Shown piece after piece: positions 1 to 7,171 of a stretch of DNA of 9,500 bases. A model generated the notes under the pieces. The model made no database searches. It was given only the letters and a program-made list of their open reading frames with translations, and was not told the DNA's origin. This DNA is from Bacteroidales bacterium (GTDB lineage: Bacteria > Bacteroidota > Bacteroidia > Bacteroidales > F082): positions 1-9,500 of the forward strand of contig JAOZNY010000087.1 in assembly GCA_029933565.1 (NCBI GenBank), given 5' to 3'. Made by a program: the position numbers and the translations under genes. Position 1 is the first letter of the stretch; the number at the start of each line of letters is the position of its first letter.

Positions 1-363
1 ATTGGTAACGATGCAGCAATAACAGTAGGTGGAATGCAAGGTCATTTTCAGTTGAATGTATTCAAACCAGTAATGATTTATAATCTACTACAGGCAGCAA
101 GACTTATTGGTGATGCTTGTGTTTCGTTTACTAAAAATGCAGTAGTTGGCATCGAACCAAGCCATAAAGCAATTAAGCATAATCTCGAAAATTCGCTAAT
201 GCTTGTTACTGCTCTTAATACACACATTGGTTACGAAAAATCTGCAAAAATTGCAAAAAAAGCCCATACCGAAGGAACTACTTTACGTGAAGCAGCCCTT
301 GAACTTGGTTATCTATCAGATGAAGAATTCACTGAGTGGGTTGATCCTGCAAAAATGATTTAA
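1..363 (+). CDS. fumC: Class II fumarate hydratase, C-terminal part (5' end outside window)
   Basis: Fumarase C reversibly hydrates fumarate to L-malate in the cytoplasmic TCA cycle or its reductive branch; class II enzymes are iron-free homotetramers. The frame is open from base 1 and ends with TAA at 361-363, giving 120 visible residues. The fragment starts at IGNDAAITVGG and continues through GHFQLNVFKPV, VVGIEPSHKAI, NSLMLVTALNTHIGYEKSAK and AKKAHTEGTTL to WVDPAKMI. From memory this matches the last quarter of E. coli FumC (ASGNFELNVFRP, SLMLVTALNTHIGYDKA). The family signature GSSxMPxKxNP should lie a few dozen residues upstream, so the catalytic loop cannot be checked. An internal ATG at 34 is not the start, since homology runs upstream of it. 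Aspartase and argininosuccinate lyase share the fold, but the LNTHIGY segment favours fumarase. The gene is closed by its own terminator and converges on the next gene. Confidence 0.95.
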   Translation: MGNDAAITVGGMQGHFQLNVFKPVMIYNLLQAARLIGDACVSFTKNAVVGIEPSHKAIKHNLENSLMLVTALNTHIGYEKSAKIAKKAHTEGTTLREAALELGYLSDEEFTEWVDPAKMI

Positions 364-382
364 GAGAAATCTATAAATAATT

Positions 383-431
383 TAGCCACTAATGCACGAA
401 TAATTATTGGTGCATTAGTGGCTATTTTTTT
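383..431 (+). terminator. Rho-independent terminator of fumC, possibly bidirectional
   Basis: A perfect stem pairs 383-397 with 410-424 (core AGCCACTAATGCAC with GTGCATTAGTGGCT... read as GTGCATTAGTGGCT on the far arm) around a 12-nt loop. It is followed directly by a run of seven T at 425-431. It starts 20 nt after the fumC stop. Seen from the other strand the same stem lies about 25 nt beyond the stop of the converging secreted-protein gene, but the tract after it there is only AATTATTTATAG. Termination in that direction would therefore be weaker. Confidence 0.9.
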
Positions 432-448
432 AATCCTGAGTTGTTCTC

Positions 449-3355
449 TTAGTTAATTAAAACCTTAGTGACAATTTCTTCATCATTATTTTTTACTTTT
501 AGGAAATACATTCCTTTTTGCAAACTTGAGCCCATCTTAACTTCAATAATATTGGAAATACCATCAGTACTTCTTTTAAAAACTGTCTGTCCCAATTGGT
601 TAATCAGCATTACTTCTGTATAAGAGTAATTATCAGGAAGCATTATGGTAAACTGTCCGTTGGTAGGATTAGGATAAACCTTAATTTCTTTTTCGTTTGT
701 ATTGCTCTCATCAACACCTAAATACTGACTAATAGTAACATTGTCAATCATTAATGGATTTCCATAAAAACTATAGGATTCAAAGGCCACTTTTACATTT
801 GCCTGTCCGGCCCAGGCACTAAGGTCAAGATTGATGCAAGAAGCACCCCAACCTGTTATGCACCAGTCCTCATTGGTTTCTGGCCAAAAATCATCCACCA
901 ACTCATGGGTAGCAAAATTACCGCTGCCATCTTCTGCATCTGCAAATATCCTTGTCCAGTTTTCACCACAATCAGGAGAAACCAAAACAATCAGCGAGTC
1001 GGCTCCTTCTGGCATTCTTTGTGCGTATGCATGTTGAAAACCTAAAGCAGCACTTCCTAATCCTTCAAGATTAAATGCAGGCGAAATCAATCTATCCCTT
1101 TGACCAATTGCAAAATAATTACTAAAGTCAATTCCAGCAGCCATAATTCCAGGGACAGTTCCACCAACTTCATATAGTTTCCATGTAACATCACTGTCCG
1201 GATTTTCAACAGCCCAGTTATTGGCATAATAAGTTCCATCCTCAAAGGTTTCTTTAAAATAAGGTAAGTAACCTCCGGCTTTTATTAGTTCTGGTTTTTC
1301 CAAAACAGAAGACCCATTAAGGTTCCATGCTGTGAGGCTAACATCAAACAATCCTGCCTCATCAATAACAATTACAGGATTTTGACTAGTCTCGCTTGTA
1401 CCATAAACAAAAGTAACTGAGTTCGGATTGAAATTCCATTGCCACTGATTAGGTTTGTATTGTGTAAAATCGGTGAACCAAATTGTATCGCCAACGCAAA
1501 TACTAGATTTGTCAGCAACAAAATCAACCTCAGGTAAAATTGTGGAACTGGTAGTGATATAAGCCTCTTTAATCAAGGTATCGCTACCAAGATCATTTAT
1601 GGCAATTAACTGTACATTAAAGATGCCCTCAGTGGCAAAAAGAATCCCTTCAGGATTTTCATCACTAGAAGTGGCTGGTTCACCACCTTCAAATATCCAT
1701 TTCCATTCTTCCGGTATGCCAGAAGTTTCATCGTAAAAGTTAATGGTTTCACCAACAGGTATAAGTAGATCATCGGCTGAGAAATCAACAATTGGAACTT
1801 GCACAAAACCAAAAGAGGCAATTTGTGTTTTCCAATTCCATCCACCATTTGAATATTCTGTAGTAAACCAAAATGTTTCGTCGTCACTCGGGTCAATCGA
1901 CATACAGGCATAATCGCCCCATCGGCTAACACCTGTTTGCGATTTTGATCCTTCGAGTATACTTGTTTCATCAATGTCAAAAACACCGAGTCCTAAAGGT
2001 GCTCCCGCTGTTTGTCCCACAAAACGTATTGAAGGGTAGGTTGTAGCACCTGAAACAGAGTAGCCTAAACCAATATCTCCATTTCCGTTCATTGCTATAC
2101 TACCCATCCAGCGGTTATCGCCATCATCAGGAGCAAAAGTACCCTGCTGATAAATTTCCCAATCCGAATCGTATTTCCTAAGTTCGTACCATCTAACACC
2201 TGCTTTTCCATTACCACCATTCACTGTGTGATTAGTTAATAAAACTTCGTAATCCTCAAAGTTTCGGTATTGCAATCTATACATTGTCATTCCCGACAAA
2301 TCATCGAGTTTATTAGAAGTACCAGGCTGAGCAATACTAATACCATTAGTTGAAAAAGGCTGAGTAGGTAAAAGACCTAAGCCATTCAAACTTGAGTTAT
2401 CAGGTATTTCCCAATCAATACTAACTTCCCACATACGCAAACTGTTACTTACAACATCGAGCAAATAATTTGGAGAACCTGCTGGAGGAAGCGTTTCACC
2501 ATCGAAATCAGCAGCCAATACACCGTAAAAACCAGAGCCTACATGAAACTCTATCATTTCTGCATCTACCTCACCAGCAATCATTGCATCCCTATCTAAT
2601 ATTGTAATTCCAGCACCAATAAAACTAGGATTAAACTTATGTGTTGTCATATAATATCCATCAGTCCAAACGCCAAATTTTGGATAGTCAGGCATTGCAT
2701 CAAACTCAAATGCATACCTATTCCATGCACCAGTTGGGTCACCAGTTTGAGAAACCGCTACCAACTCATAAAATGGACCTGAAGGATAATTTGGTAATGA
2801 AAACTGCGTTGCTATCCATCTGTCAGCCATTTCATCGTACAACACAACAGGATCACCATCGTTGGTACTTGCCCAAGGGCCCGGGAAATTATCCCATAAG
2901 GTAATGTTGTCGGCAGGGCCATACAATAATGTTCCTTCTTTGTCCCAAATGGCAAAAGCCATATTTACCATTTGAAAATAATGGTTGGGGCCAACATCTC
3001 CATCAGTATCAGGAGGTGCAACGCCAGAGAGGTTTCCTATTCCTGCAAAGTTTTGCCCAACAGTTCCGCCCTCGGTTGTGCCACGCAAATTATCCTGCAA
3101 AACATGGTCTTTGCCCGGTAATGGCACCATATTCTTTAAGTCATTCTCTATTCCAAACTTATTTGGGACTTGTTTGTTTTTCCAGGTCCTTTCCCTCAAT
3201 CCCGGTTGAATTGGGGTGATGTCCCTTAATGGTTTTGAAATATCAAAATATACTGCTTTTGAAATTTTTACTGGCTTTGATTCCTGTGCATTCAGCACTG
3301 AAAAACCAGTAACCAACAGAATTAAAAACAACTGTTTTAGTAAGATACTCTTCAT
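449..3355 (-). CDS. Secreted PKD/jelly-roll protein with T9SS type A sorting domain
   Basis: A 968-residue exported protein, probably cell-surface or extracellular. Residues 1-23 form a Sec signal peptide (MKSILLKQ, hydrophobic LFLILLVTGF, probable cut at VLNA|Q). Residues about 110-520 form a conserved-looking block with GVAPPDTDGDVGPNHYFQMV, NDGDPVVLYDEMADRW, SQTGDPTGAWNRY, DYPKFGVWTDGYYM, RWMGSIAMNGNGDIGLGY and SRWGDYACMSIDP. I recall this block from large secreted proteins in several phyla but know no function; a beta-propeller-like fold is a guess. About 521-604 and 609-694 are PKD-like (VDFSADDLLIPVGETINF; VDFVADKSSICVGDTIWF). About 695-879 resembles the choice-of-anchor J / MAM-like jelly roll (SPDCGENWTRI, ending MIDNVTI). 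About 890-968 is the type A sorting domain (KVYPNPTNGQFTI, GMYFLKVKNNDE, KVLIN), which is removed during T9SS export. The start is set at the ATG at 3353-3355 because it heads the signal peptide; the in-frame ATG at 3451 would add 32 polar residues in front of it. Confidence 0.9.
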   Translation of the reverse strand: MKSILLKQLFLILLVTGFSVLNAQESKPVKISKAVYFDISKPLRDITPIQPGLRERTWKNKQVPNKFGIENDLKNMVPLPGKDHVLQDNLRGTTEGGTVGQNFAGIGNLSGVAPPDTDGDVGPNHYFQMVNMAFAIWDKEGTLLYGPADNITLWDNFPGPWASTNDGDPVVLYDEMADRWIATQFSLPNYPSGPFYELVAVSQTGDPTGAWNRYAFEFDAMPDYPKFGVWTDGYYMTTHKFNPSFIGAGITILDRDAMIAGEVDAEMIEFHVGSGFYGVLAADFDGETLPPAGSPNYLLDVVSNSLRMWEVSIDWEIPDNSSLNGLGLLPTQPFSTNGISIAQPGTSNKLDDLSGMTMYRLQYRNFEDYEVLLTNHTVNGGNGKAGVRWYELRKYDSDWEIYQQGTFAPDDGDNRWMGSIAMNGNGDIGLGYSVSGATTYPSIRFVGQTAGAPLGLGVFDIDETSILEGSKSQTGVSRWGDYACMSIDPSDDETFWFTTEYSNGGWNWKTQIASFGFVQVPIVDFSADDLLIPVGETINFYDETSGIPEEWKWIFEGGEPATSSDENPEGILFATEGIFNVQLIAINDLGSDTLIKEAYITTSSTILPEVDFVADKSSICVGDTIWFTDFTQYKPNQWQWNFNPNSVTFVYGTSETSQNPVIVIDEAGLFDVSLTAWNLNGSSVLEKPELIKAGGYLPYFKETFEDGTYYANNWAVENPDSDVTWKLYEVGGTVPGIMAAGIDFSNYFAIGQRDRLISPAFNLEGLGSAALGFQHAYAQRMPEGADSLIVLVSPDCGENWTRIFADAEDGSGNFATHELVDDFWPETNEDWCITGWGASCINLDLSAWAGQANVKVAFESYSFYGNPLMIDNVTISQYLGVDESNTNEKEIKVYPNPTNGQFTIMLPDNYSYTEVMLINQLGQTVFKRSTDGISNIIEVKMGSSLQKGMYFLKVKNNDEEIVTKVLIN

Positions 3356-3414
3356 ATTTTTTTGATTTTGATTACTTAAACTAATATTTATTCGGATGAC
3401 AAATTGTGAATTGC

Positions 3415-3422
3415 CAAAAATA
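3415..3422 (-). promoter_or_regulatory. Candidate -7 element for the secreted T9SS protein gene
   Basis: Read on the minus strand this is TATTTTTG, an exact match to the Bacteroidota -7 consensus TAnnTTTG. It would start transcription near 3408 and leave a leader of about 50 nt before the ATG at 3355. No TTTG -33 box is seen at the usual distance upstream, and such matches arise by chance in AT-rich DNA, so this is tentative. Confidence 0.3.
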
Positions 3423-3510
3423 TGACAATTATTATTACTCTTTAGATGCATTTAAAATAATGTCGTTAAGCAGAAATTACATACTAAAACTGTGCTAAAC
3501 AATTGTTATT

Positions 3511-3570
3511 TAATTCTTTTAGGTATTATCTTTTACATAGCAATATATTTTTTCCAAACTAAAAGAATTA
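3511..3570. repeat. 12-bp perfect inverted repeat in the divergent intergenic region
   Basis: TAATTCTTTTAG at 3511-3522 is repeated as its exact reverse complement CTAAAAGAATTA at 3559-3570, with 36 nt between the arms. It lies between the divergent secreted-protein and icmF genes, about 45 bp upstream of the icmF -7 element. It could be a weak AT-rich hairpin or a spaced binding site for a dimeric regulator. Nothing else gene-like is visible in the 294-bp gap 3356-3649 apart from the candidate promoters. Confidence 0.6.
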
Positions 3571-3615
3571 TTAACCCACTTTGTTTCCCAAAAAATGCAA
3601 TTGAACCAGATTCCT

Positions 3616-3623
3616 TATATTTG
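3616..3623 (+). promoter_or_regulatory. icmF promoter -7 element (TATATTTG)
   Basis: TATATTTG matches the Bacteroidota housekeeping -7 consensus TAnnTTTG exactly and is followed by CACC, a common context in this phylum. Transcription would start near 3630, about 20 nt before the icmF ATG, leaving a short A-rich leader without a Shine-Dalgarno site. That is usual in Bacteroidota. A good TTTG -33 box is missing: the nearest TTTG, at 3580-3583, is 32 nt upstream, too far. The short leader leaves no room for a cobalamin riboswitch if this promoter is the one used. Confidence 0.55.
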
Positions 3624-3649
3624 CACCTCTTAAAAAAATCAAAATTAAA

Positions 3650-6600
3650 ATGCAAATTCCAAAAGTTTATAAGCCAAAAAATCATGTTCGCATTGTAACC
3701 GCAGCCTCACTTTTCGATGGTCATGATGCAGCCATAAATGTAATGCGCCGAATTATCCAGTCAGGTGGCGCAGAAGTAATTCATTTGGGTCATAATCGTT
3801 CGGTTCATGAAATTGTAAATACTGCCATACAGGAAGATGCTCAGGCAATTGCACTTACATCCTATCAGGGTGGGCACATAGAATTCTTAAAATATATGTA
3901 CGACATGCTCAAGGAAAAGGGCTGTGGGCACATAAAAATATTTGCTGGTGGTGGTGGAGTTATCCTTCCAGATGAAATGAAAGAACTGCACAATTACGGA
4001 ATTACACGTATCTATTCACCCGACGATGGAATGACAATGGGCTTGCAGGGAATGATCAACGACTTGATGGAAAAGGCAGATTTCCCCACGGGAGAAGAAA
4101 CCGATATTACTGTTAAAGATATTGAGAACAAAGACTATGTAAAAATATCGAGGCTAATTTCTGCAGCAGAAAATAATCCTGAAAAAGTAACTGCCATAAT
4201 TAAAGATCTGGATAAAATAGCAAGTAAGAAAAAGTCACCCGTACTTGGAATAACAGGAACAGGTGGATCTGGAAAATCGTCTTTAGTTGATGAAATTGTA
4301 AGACGTTTTCTGTATGACTTTGAAGATAAGACAATTGCTATTATTTCTGTTGACCCATCAAAACGCAGGTCTGGGGGCGCGTTGCTTGGTGATAGAATAA
4401 GAATGAATGCCATCGATAACCCAAGAGTTTTTATGCGTTCGCTAGCAACACGGCAGTCGAACCTCTCGATTTCAAAATATATTAAAGATGCTGAAATTAT
4501 TGTGCAGGCAGCAGGTTTCGACCTGATAATTCTTGAGACTTCCGGAATAGGCCAGTCTGATACTTCAATAGTTGATCACAGCGATGTTTCACTTTACGTA
4601 ATGACACCCGAATACGGTGCTGCTACTCAGTTGGAGAAAATCGATATGCTCGACTTTGCCGATTTAATTGCCTTAAATAAATTTGACAAACGTGGTGCTC
4701 AAGATGCTTTACGAGATGTTAAGAAACAATATCAGCGCAATAATATGCTGTTTGAACAGGAAGTTGATGAAATGCCTGTTTTTGGTACTGTTGCCTCGCA
4801 ATTCAACGATCCGGGAGTAAATAATTATTATCAAAAACTTCTTGAAATAATTAAAGAAAAAACGGGAGTCGAGTTTGATTCAAAAAGCAAAAATGAAGAA
4901 GGTAATCATGATAAGATTTTTATAATTCCACCCGATAGGGTACGTTATCTTTCGGAAATTTCCGAAACTGTTAGAAAGTACAATCAATGGGCTGAAAACC
5001 AAAGTAATATAGCCGAAAAATTGCATAATCTTGCTGGCTCCATGGAAATGCTTTCAGAAAAAGGCAAAGAGGAAGACTCTAATTCCTTGAAGGAGATTTA
5101 TGATGAACTAGTAAGAAATCTTGACCCAAACAATCTTCACATACTTGAGCAATGGGATGAAAAAAAGAAAAAATATGAAGATGAATATTTCACCTTCAAA
5201 ATAAGGGATAAGGAACTAAAAATTGCAACAACTACCGAATCACTTGCGCATACAAAAATTCCAAAGGTTAGCCTTCCTGCTTACAAAAGTTGGGGAGATA
5301 TTTTAAAATGGATTCTAAAAGAAAACGTTCCCGGTGAATTCCCTTTTGCTGCAGGAGTTTTTCCATTTAAACGCGAAGGCGAAGACCCAACCAGAATGTT
5401 TGCCGGTGAGGGCGGGCCGGAAAGGACCAATCGACGGTTTCATTATGTTTCAAAAGGAATGCCTGCAAAAAGACTTTCAACGGCCTTCGACTCGGTAACT
5501 CTTTATGGGGAAGACCCAGACCGCCGTCCCGATATTTATGGGAAAATTGGTAACTCAGGAGTCTCTATTTCCTGTTTAGATGATGCCAAAAAACTATATT
5601 CAGGATTTGACCTTGCCAGTCCAAAAACCTCGGTTTCCATGACAATAAATGGTCCGGCACCAACAATGGTAGGATATTTTATGAATGTTGCCATCGACCA
5701 ACAATGCGAAAAATATATTAGAGAAAATGGGCTTGAAAAAGAAGTTCAGGCAATAATTGATGAAGTTTACACAAGCAAAGGAACTGAAAGACCACATTAC
5801 CAAGGCAAAATACCGGAAGGAAATGATGGGCTTGGATTAATGCTTCTGGGTGTAACCGGCGACATGGTACTCCCAATGGATATTTATGAAAAAATAAAAA
5901 AGGAAACGATAAGTACAGTAAGAGGAACCATTCAGGCTGATATTTTAAAGGAAGATCAGGCGCAGAACACATGCATTTTTTCCACTGATTTCTCCTTAAA
6001 AATGATGGGCGATATTCAGGAATATTTCATTGATAACAAAGTGAGGAATTTCTATAGTGTTTCCATTTCAGGTTACCACATTGCAGAGGCAGGTGCTAAC
6101 CCCATCAGCCAATTAGCTTTTACACTTTCAAATGGTTTTACTTACGTTGAATATTATAAATCGAGGGGTATGGATGTTAATAAATATGCACCCAACCTCT
6201 CCTTCTTTTTCTCCAATGGTGAAGACCCTGAATACGCAGTAATTGGAAGAGTGGCAAGGCTAATTTGGGCAAAGGCAATGAAATTGAAATATGGTGCCGA
6301 CGAACGATCACAAAAACTGAAATATCATATTCAAACTTCAGGTAGGTCATTGCATGCTCAGGAAATCGATTTCAACGATATCAGAACTGCGCTTCAAGCC
6401 CTTTATGCAATTTACGATAACTGTAATTCGTTGCATACCAATGCCTACGATGAAGCAATTACTACTCCTACCGAAGAATCGGTAAGGCGGGCAATTGCAA
6501 TCCAATTAATAATTAACCATGAACTGGGACTTGCTAAAAATCAAAATCCATTACAAGGTTCATTTATTATTGAGGAACTTACCAACTTGGTTGAAGAAGC

Positions 6601-7021
6601 AATATTAATGGAATTCGACAGAATTACGGAACGTGGTGGTGTGCTTGGTGCCATGGAAACAATGTACCAAAGAAGTAAAATTCAAGAAGAATCTCTTTAC
6701 TACGAAAACCTAAAGCATTCAGGTGAATTACCAATAATTGGTGTAAACACATTCCTTGGCAAAGATGGTTCAAAAACAGTAGTGCCGGGCGAAGTTATCA
6801 GAGCAACTGAAACTGAAAAAGAATATCAAATTCACATGCTCGATCAACTTCACAAGACCTGGAAAAAGGAAACCGACGAAAGCCTTCGCAAACTTCAGGA
6901 AGCAGCAGCAAATAATGAAAATATTTTTTATACACTTATTGAAACAGCAAAATATGCTTCAATAGGACAAATCACTGCAGCCCTGTTTAATGTTGGAGGT
7001 CAGTATAGGAGGAATATGTAG
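3650..7021 (+). CDS. icmF: Fused isobutyryl-CoA mutase (AdoCbl-dependent, with G-protein chaperone domain)
   Basis: This cytoplasmic 1123-residue enzyme carries out the B12-radical rearrangement of isobutyryl-CoA and n-butyryl-CoA; some family members also act on isovaleryl/pivalyl-CoA. The IcmF domain order is visible. About 11-145 binds cobalamin, with axial-ligand His25 in LFDGHDAAIN, then HLGHNRS and FAGGGGVI. About 195-405 is the MeaI-type GTPase, with P-loop GTGGSGKS (203-210), ETSGIGQSD (296-304) and base-recognition NKFD (343-346). A linker follows to about 535. About 545-1123 is the mutase barrel, with FPFAAGVFPFKREGEDP, RMFAGEGGPERTNRRFHYVS, SISGYHIAEAGANP with catalytic-type His810, and the end GQYRRNM. 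At the site where methylmalonyl-CoA mutase has Arg (MVRNTY), this protein has Gln772 (DQAQNTC), as expected for an uncharged acyl group, so methylmalonyl-CoA mutase is unlikely. Slightly longer than the roughly 1090 residues I recall for characterised IcmF proteins. The start at 3650 follows a good promoter element, and no frameshift is seen. Confidence 0.93.
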   Translation: MQIPKVYKPKNHVRIVTAASLFDGHDAAINVMRRIIQSGGAEVIHLGHNRSVHEIVNTAIQEDAQAIALTSYQGGHIEFLKYMYDMLKEKGCGHIKIFAGGGGVILPDEMKELHNYGITRIYSPDDGMTMGLQGMINDLMEKADFPTGEETDITVKDIENKDYVKISRLISAAENNPEKVTAIIKDLDKIASKKKSPVLGITGTGGSGKSSLVDEIVRRFLYDFEDKTIAIISVDPSKRRSGGALLGDRIRMNAIDNPRVFMRSLATRQSNLSISKYIKDAEIIVQAAGFDLIILETSGIGQSDTSIVDHSDVSLYVMTPEYGAATQLEKIDMLDFADLIALNKFDKRGAQDALRDVKKQYQRNNMLFEQEVDEMPVFGTVASQFNDPGVNNYYQKLLEIIKEKTGVEFDSKSKNEEGNHDKIFIIPPDRVRYLSEISETVRKYNQWAENQSNIAEKLHNLAGSMEMLSEKGKEEDSNSLKEIYDELVRNLDPNNLHILEQWDEKKKKYEDEYFTFKIRDKELKIATTTESLAHTKIPKVSLPAYKSWGDILKWILKENVPGEFPFAAGVFPFKREGEDPTRMFAGEGGPERTNRRFHYVSKGMPAKRLSTAFDSVTLYGEDPDRRPDIYGKIGNSGVSISCLDDAKKLYSGFDLASPKTSVSMTINGPAPTMVGYFMNVAIDQQCEKYIRENGLEKEVQAIIDEVYTSKGTERPHYQGKIPEGNDGLGLMLLGVTGDMVLPMDIYEKIKKETISTVRGTIQADILKEDQAQNTCIFSTDFSLKMMGDIQEYFIDNKVRNFYSVSISGYHIAEAGANPISQLAFTLSNGFTYVEYYKSRGMDVNKYAPNLSFFFSNGEDPEYAVIGRVARLIWAKAMKLKYGADERSQKLKYHIQTSGRSLHAQEIDFNDIRTALQALYAIYDNCNSLHTNAYDEAITTPTEESVRRAIAIQLIINHELGLAKNQNPLQGSFIIEELTNLVEEAILMEFDRITERGGVLGAMETMYQRSKIQEESLYYENLKHSGELPIIGVNTFLGKDGSKTVVPGEVIRATETEKEYQIHMLDQLHKTWKKETDESLRKLQEAAANNENIFYTLIETAKYASIGQITAALFNVGGQYRRNM

Positions 7022-7022
7022 G

Positions 7023-7140
7023 GAGGGGAAGTTGTCGGGTTATCGAGTTGTCTAGTTGTCGGGTTTTTTCGGACAATAACTTTAACAATGATAACAATGA
7101 CAACCAGACAACAACGATAACCATTCCCTCAACTTTTTTT
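7023..7140 (+). terminator. Terminator-like large stem-loop after icmF
   Basis: Outside the repeat arms, GAGGGGAA at 7023-7030 can pair with TTCCCTC at 7124-7130 (one G bulged). This closes the whole structure, and AAC plus seven T at 7134-7140 follows. A stem of this size with a T-run, two bases after the icmF TAG stop, could end transcription of icmF. The kinase gene would then need its own promoter; TACTTTTA at 7143-7150 is a one-mismatch -7 candidate. The large bulges and the 38-nt loop make efficiency uncertain, and it may instead act as a processing or attenuation structure. Confidence 0.5.
7031..7122. repeat. Inverted array of GTTGTC-type 8-9-mers forming a long stem-loop
   Basis: At 7031-7062 four head-to-tail 8-mers occur with consensus GTTRTCNR. 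At 7091-7122 a matching set appears on the other strand (units ending ATAAC or ACAAC with 8-9-bp spacing). Arm 7038-7060 pairs with 7099-7122 almost throughout: GGTTATCG and GTTGTCT match exactly, with one mismatch and one extra base. The loop of 38 nt contains further partial copies (GGACAATAAC, ATAACAAT). The tandem-plus-inverted design suggests a degenerate, possibly mobile, intergenic repeat rather than a plain terminator. Whether it is dispersed in the genome cannot be judged from one copy. Confidence 0.7.
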
Positions 7141-7171
7141 CCTACTTTTACCTTTCAAAATTCACAGAAAA

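Noticed and set aside
1606..1986. 126-residue minus-strand frame overlapping the T9SS gene in another frame
   Set aside because: It is a shifted reading of the region around the first PKD domain; the main frame is intact through it, so no frameshift is implied.
3356..3451. Longer start for the T9SS protein at ATG 3451
   Set aside because: It would place 32 polar, Asn-rich residues before an obvious signal peptide; the start at 3355 gives a normal export signal and leaves room for a promoter.
3456..3649. Cobalamin riboswitch ahead of the B12-dependent icmF
   Set aside because: No B12-box-like sequence or GC-rich folded leader is visible, and the likely transcript leader is only about 20 nt. 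IcmF uses the cofactor rather than transporting or making it.
3492..3698. 68-residue hydrophobic frame on the + strand, MLNNCYLILLGI...
   Set aside because: It overlaps the start of icmF in another frame and covers the inverted repeat and the icmF promoter element; AT-rich DNA readily gives such hydrophobic frames.
5600..5972. Minus-strand frames inside icmF
   Set aside because: They are antisense to a strongly conserved mutase domain and show no coding features of their own.
7031..7122. CRISPR array in the icmF-kinase gap
   Set aside because: Units are only 8-9 bp, adjacent without unique spacers, and inverted between arms, unlike CRISPR repeats.
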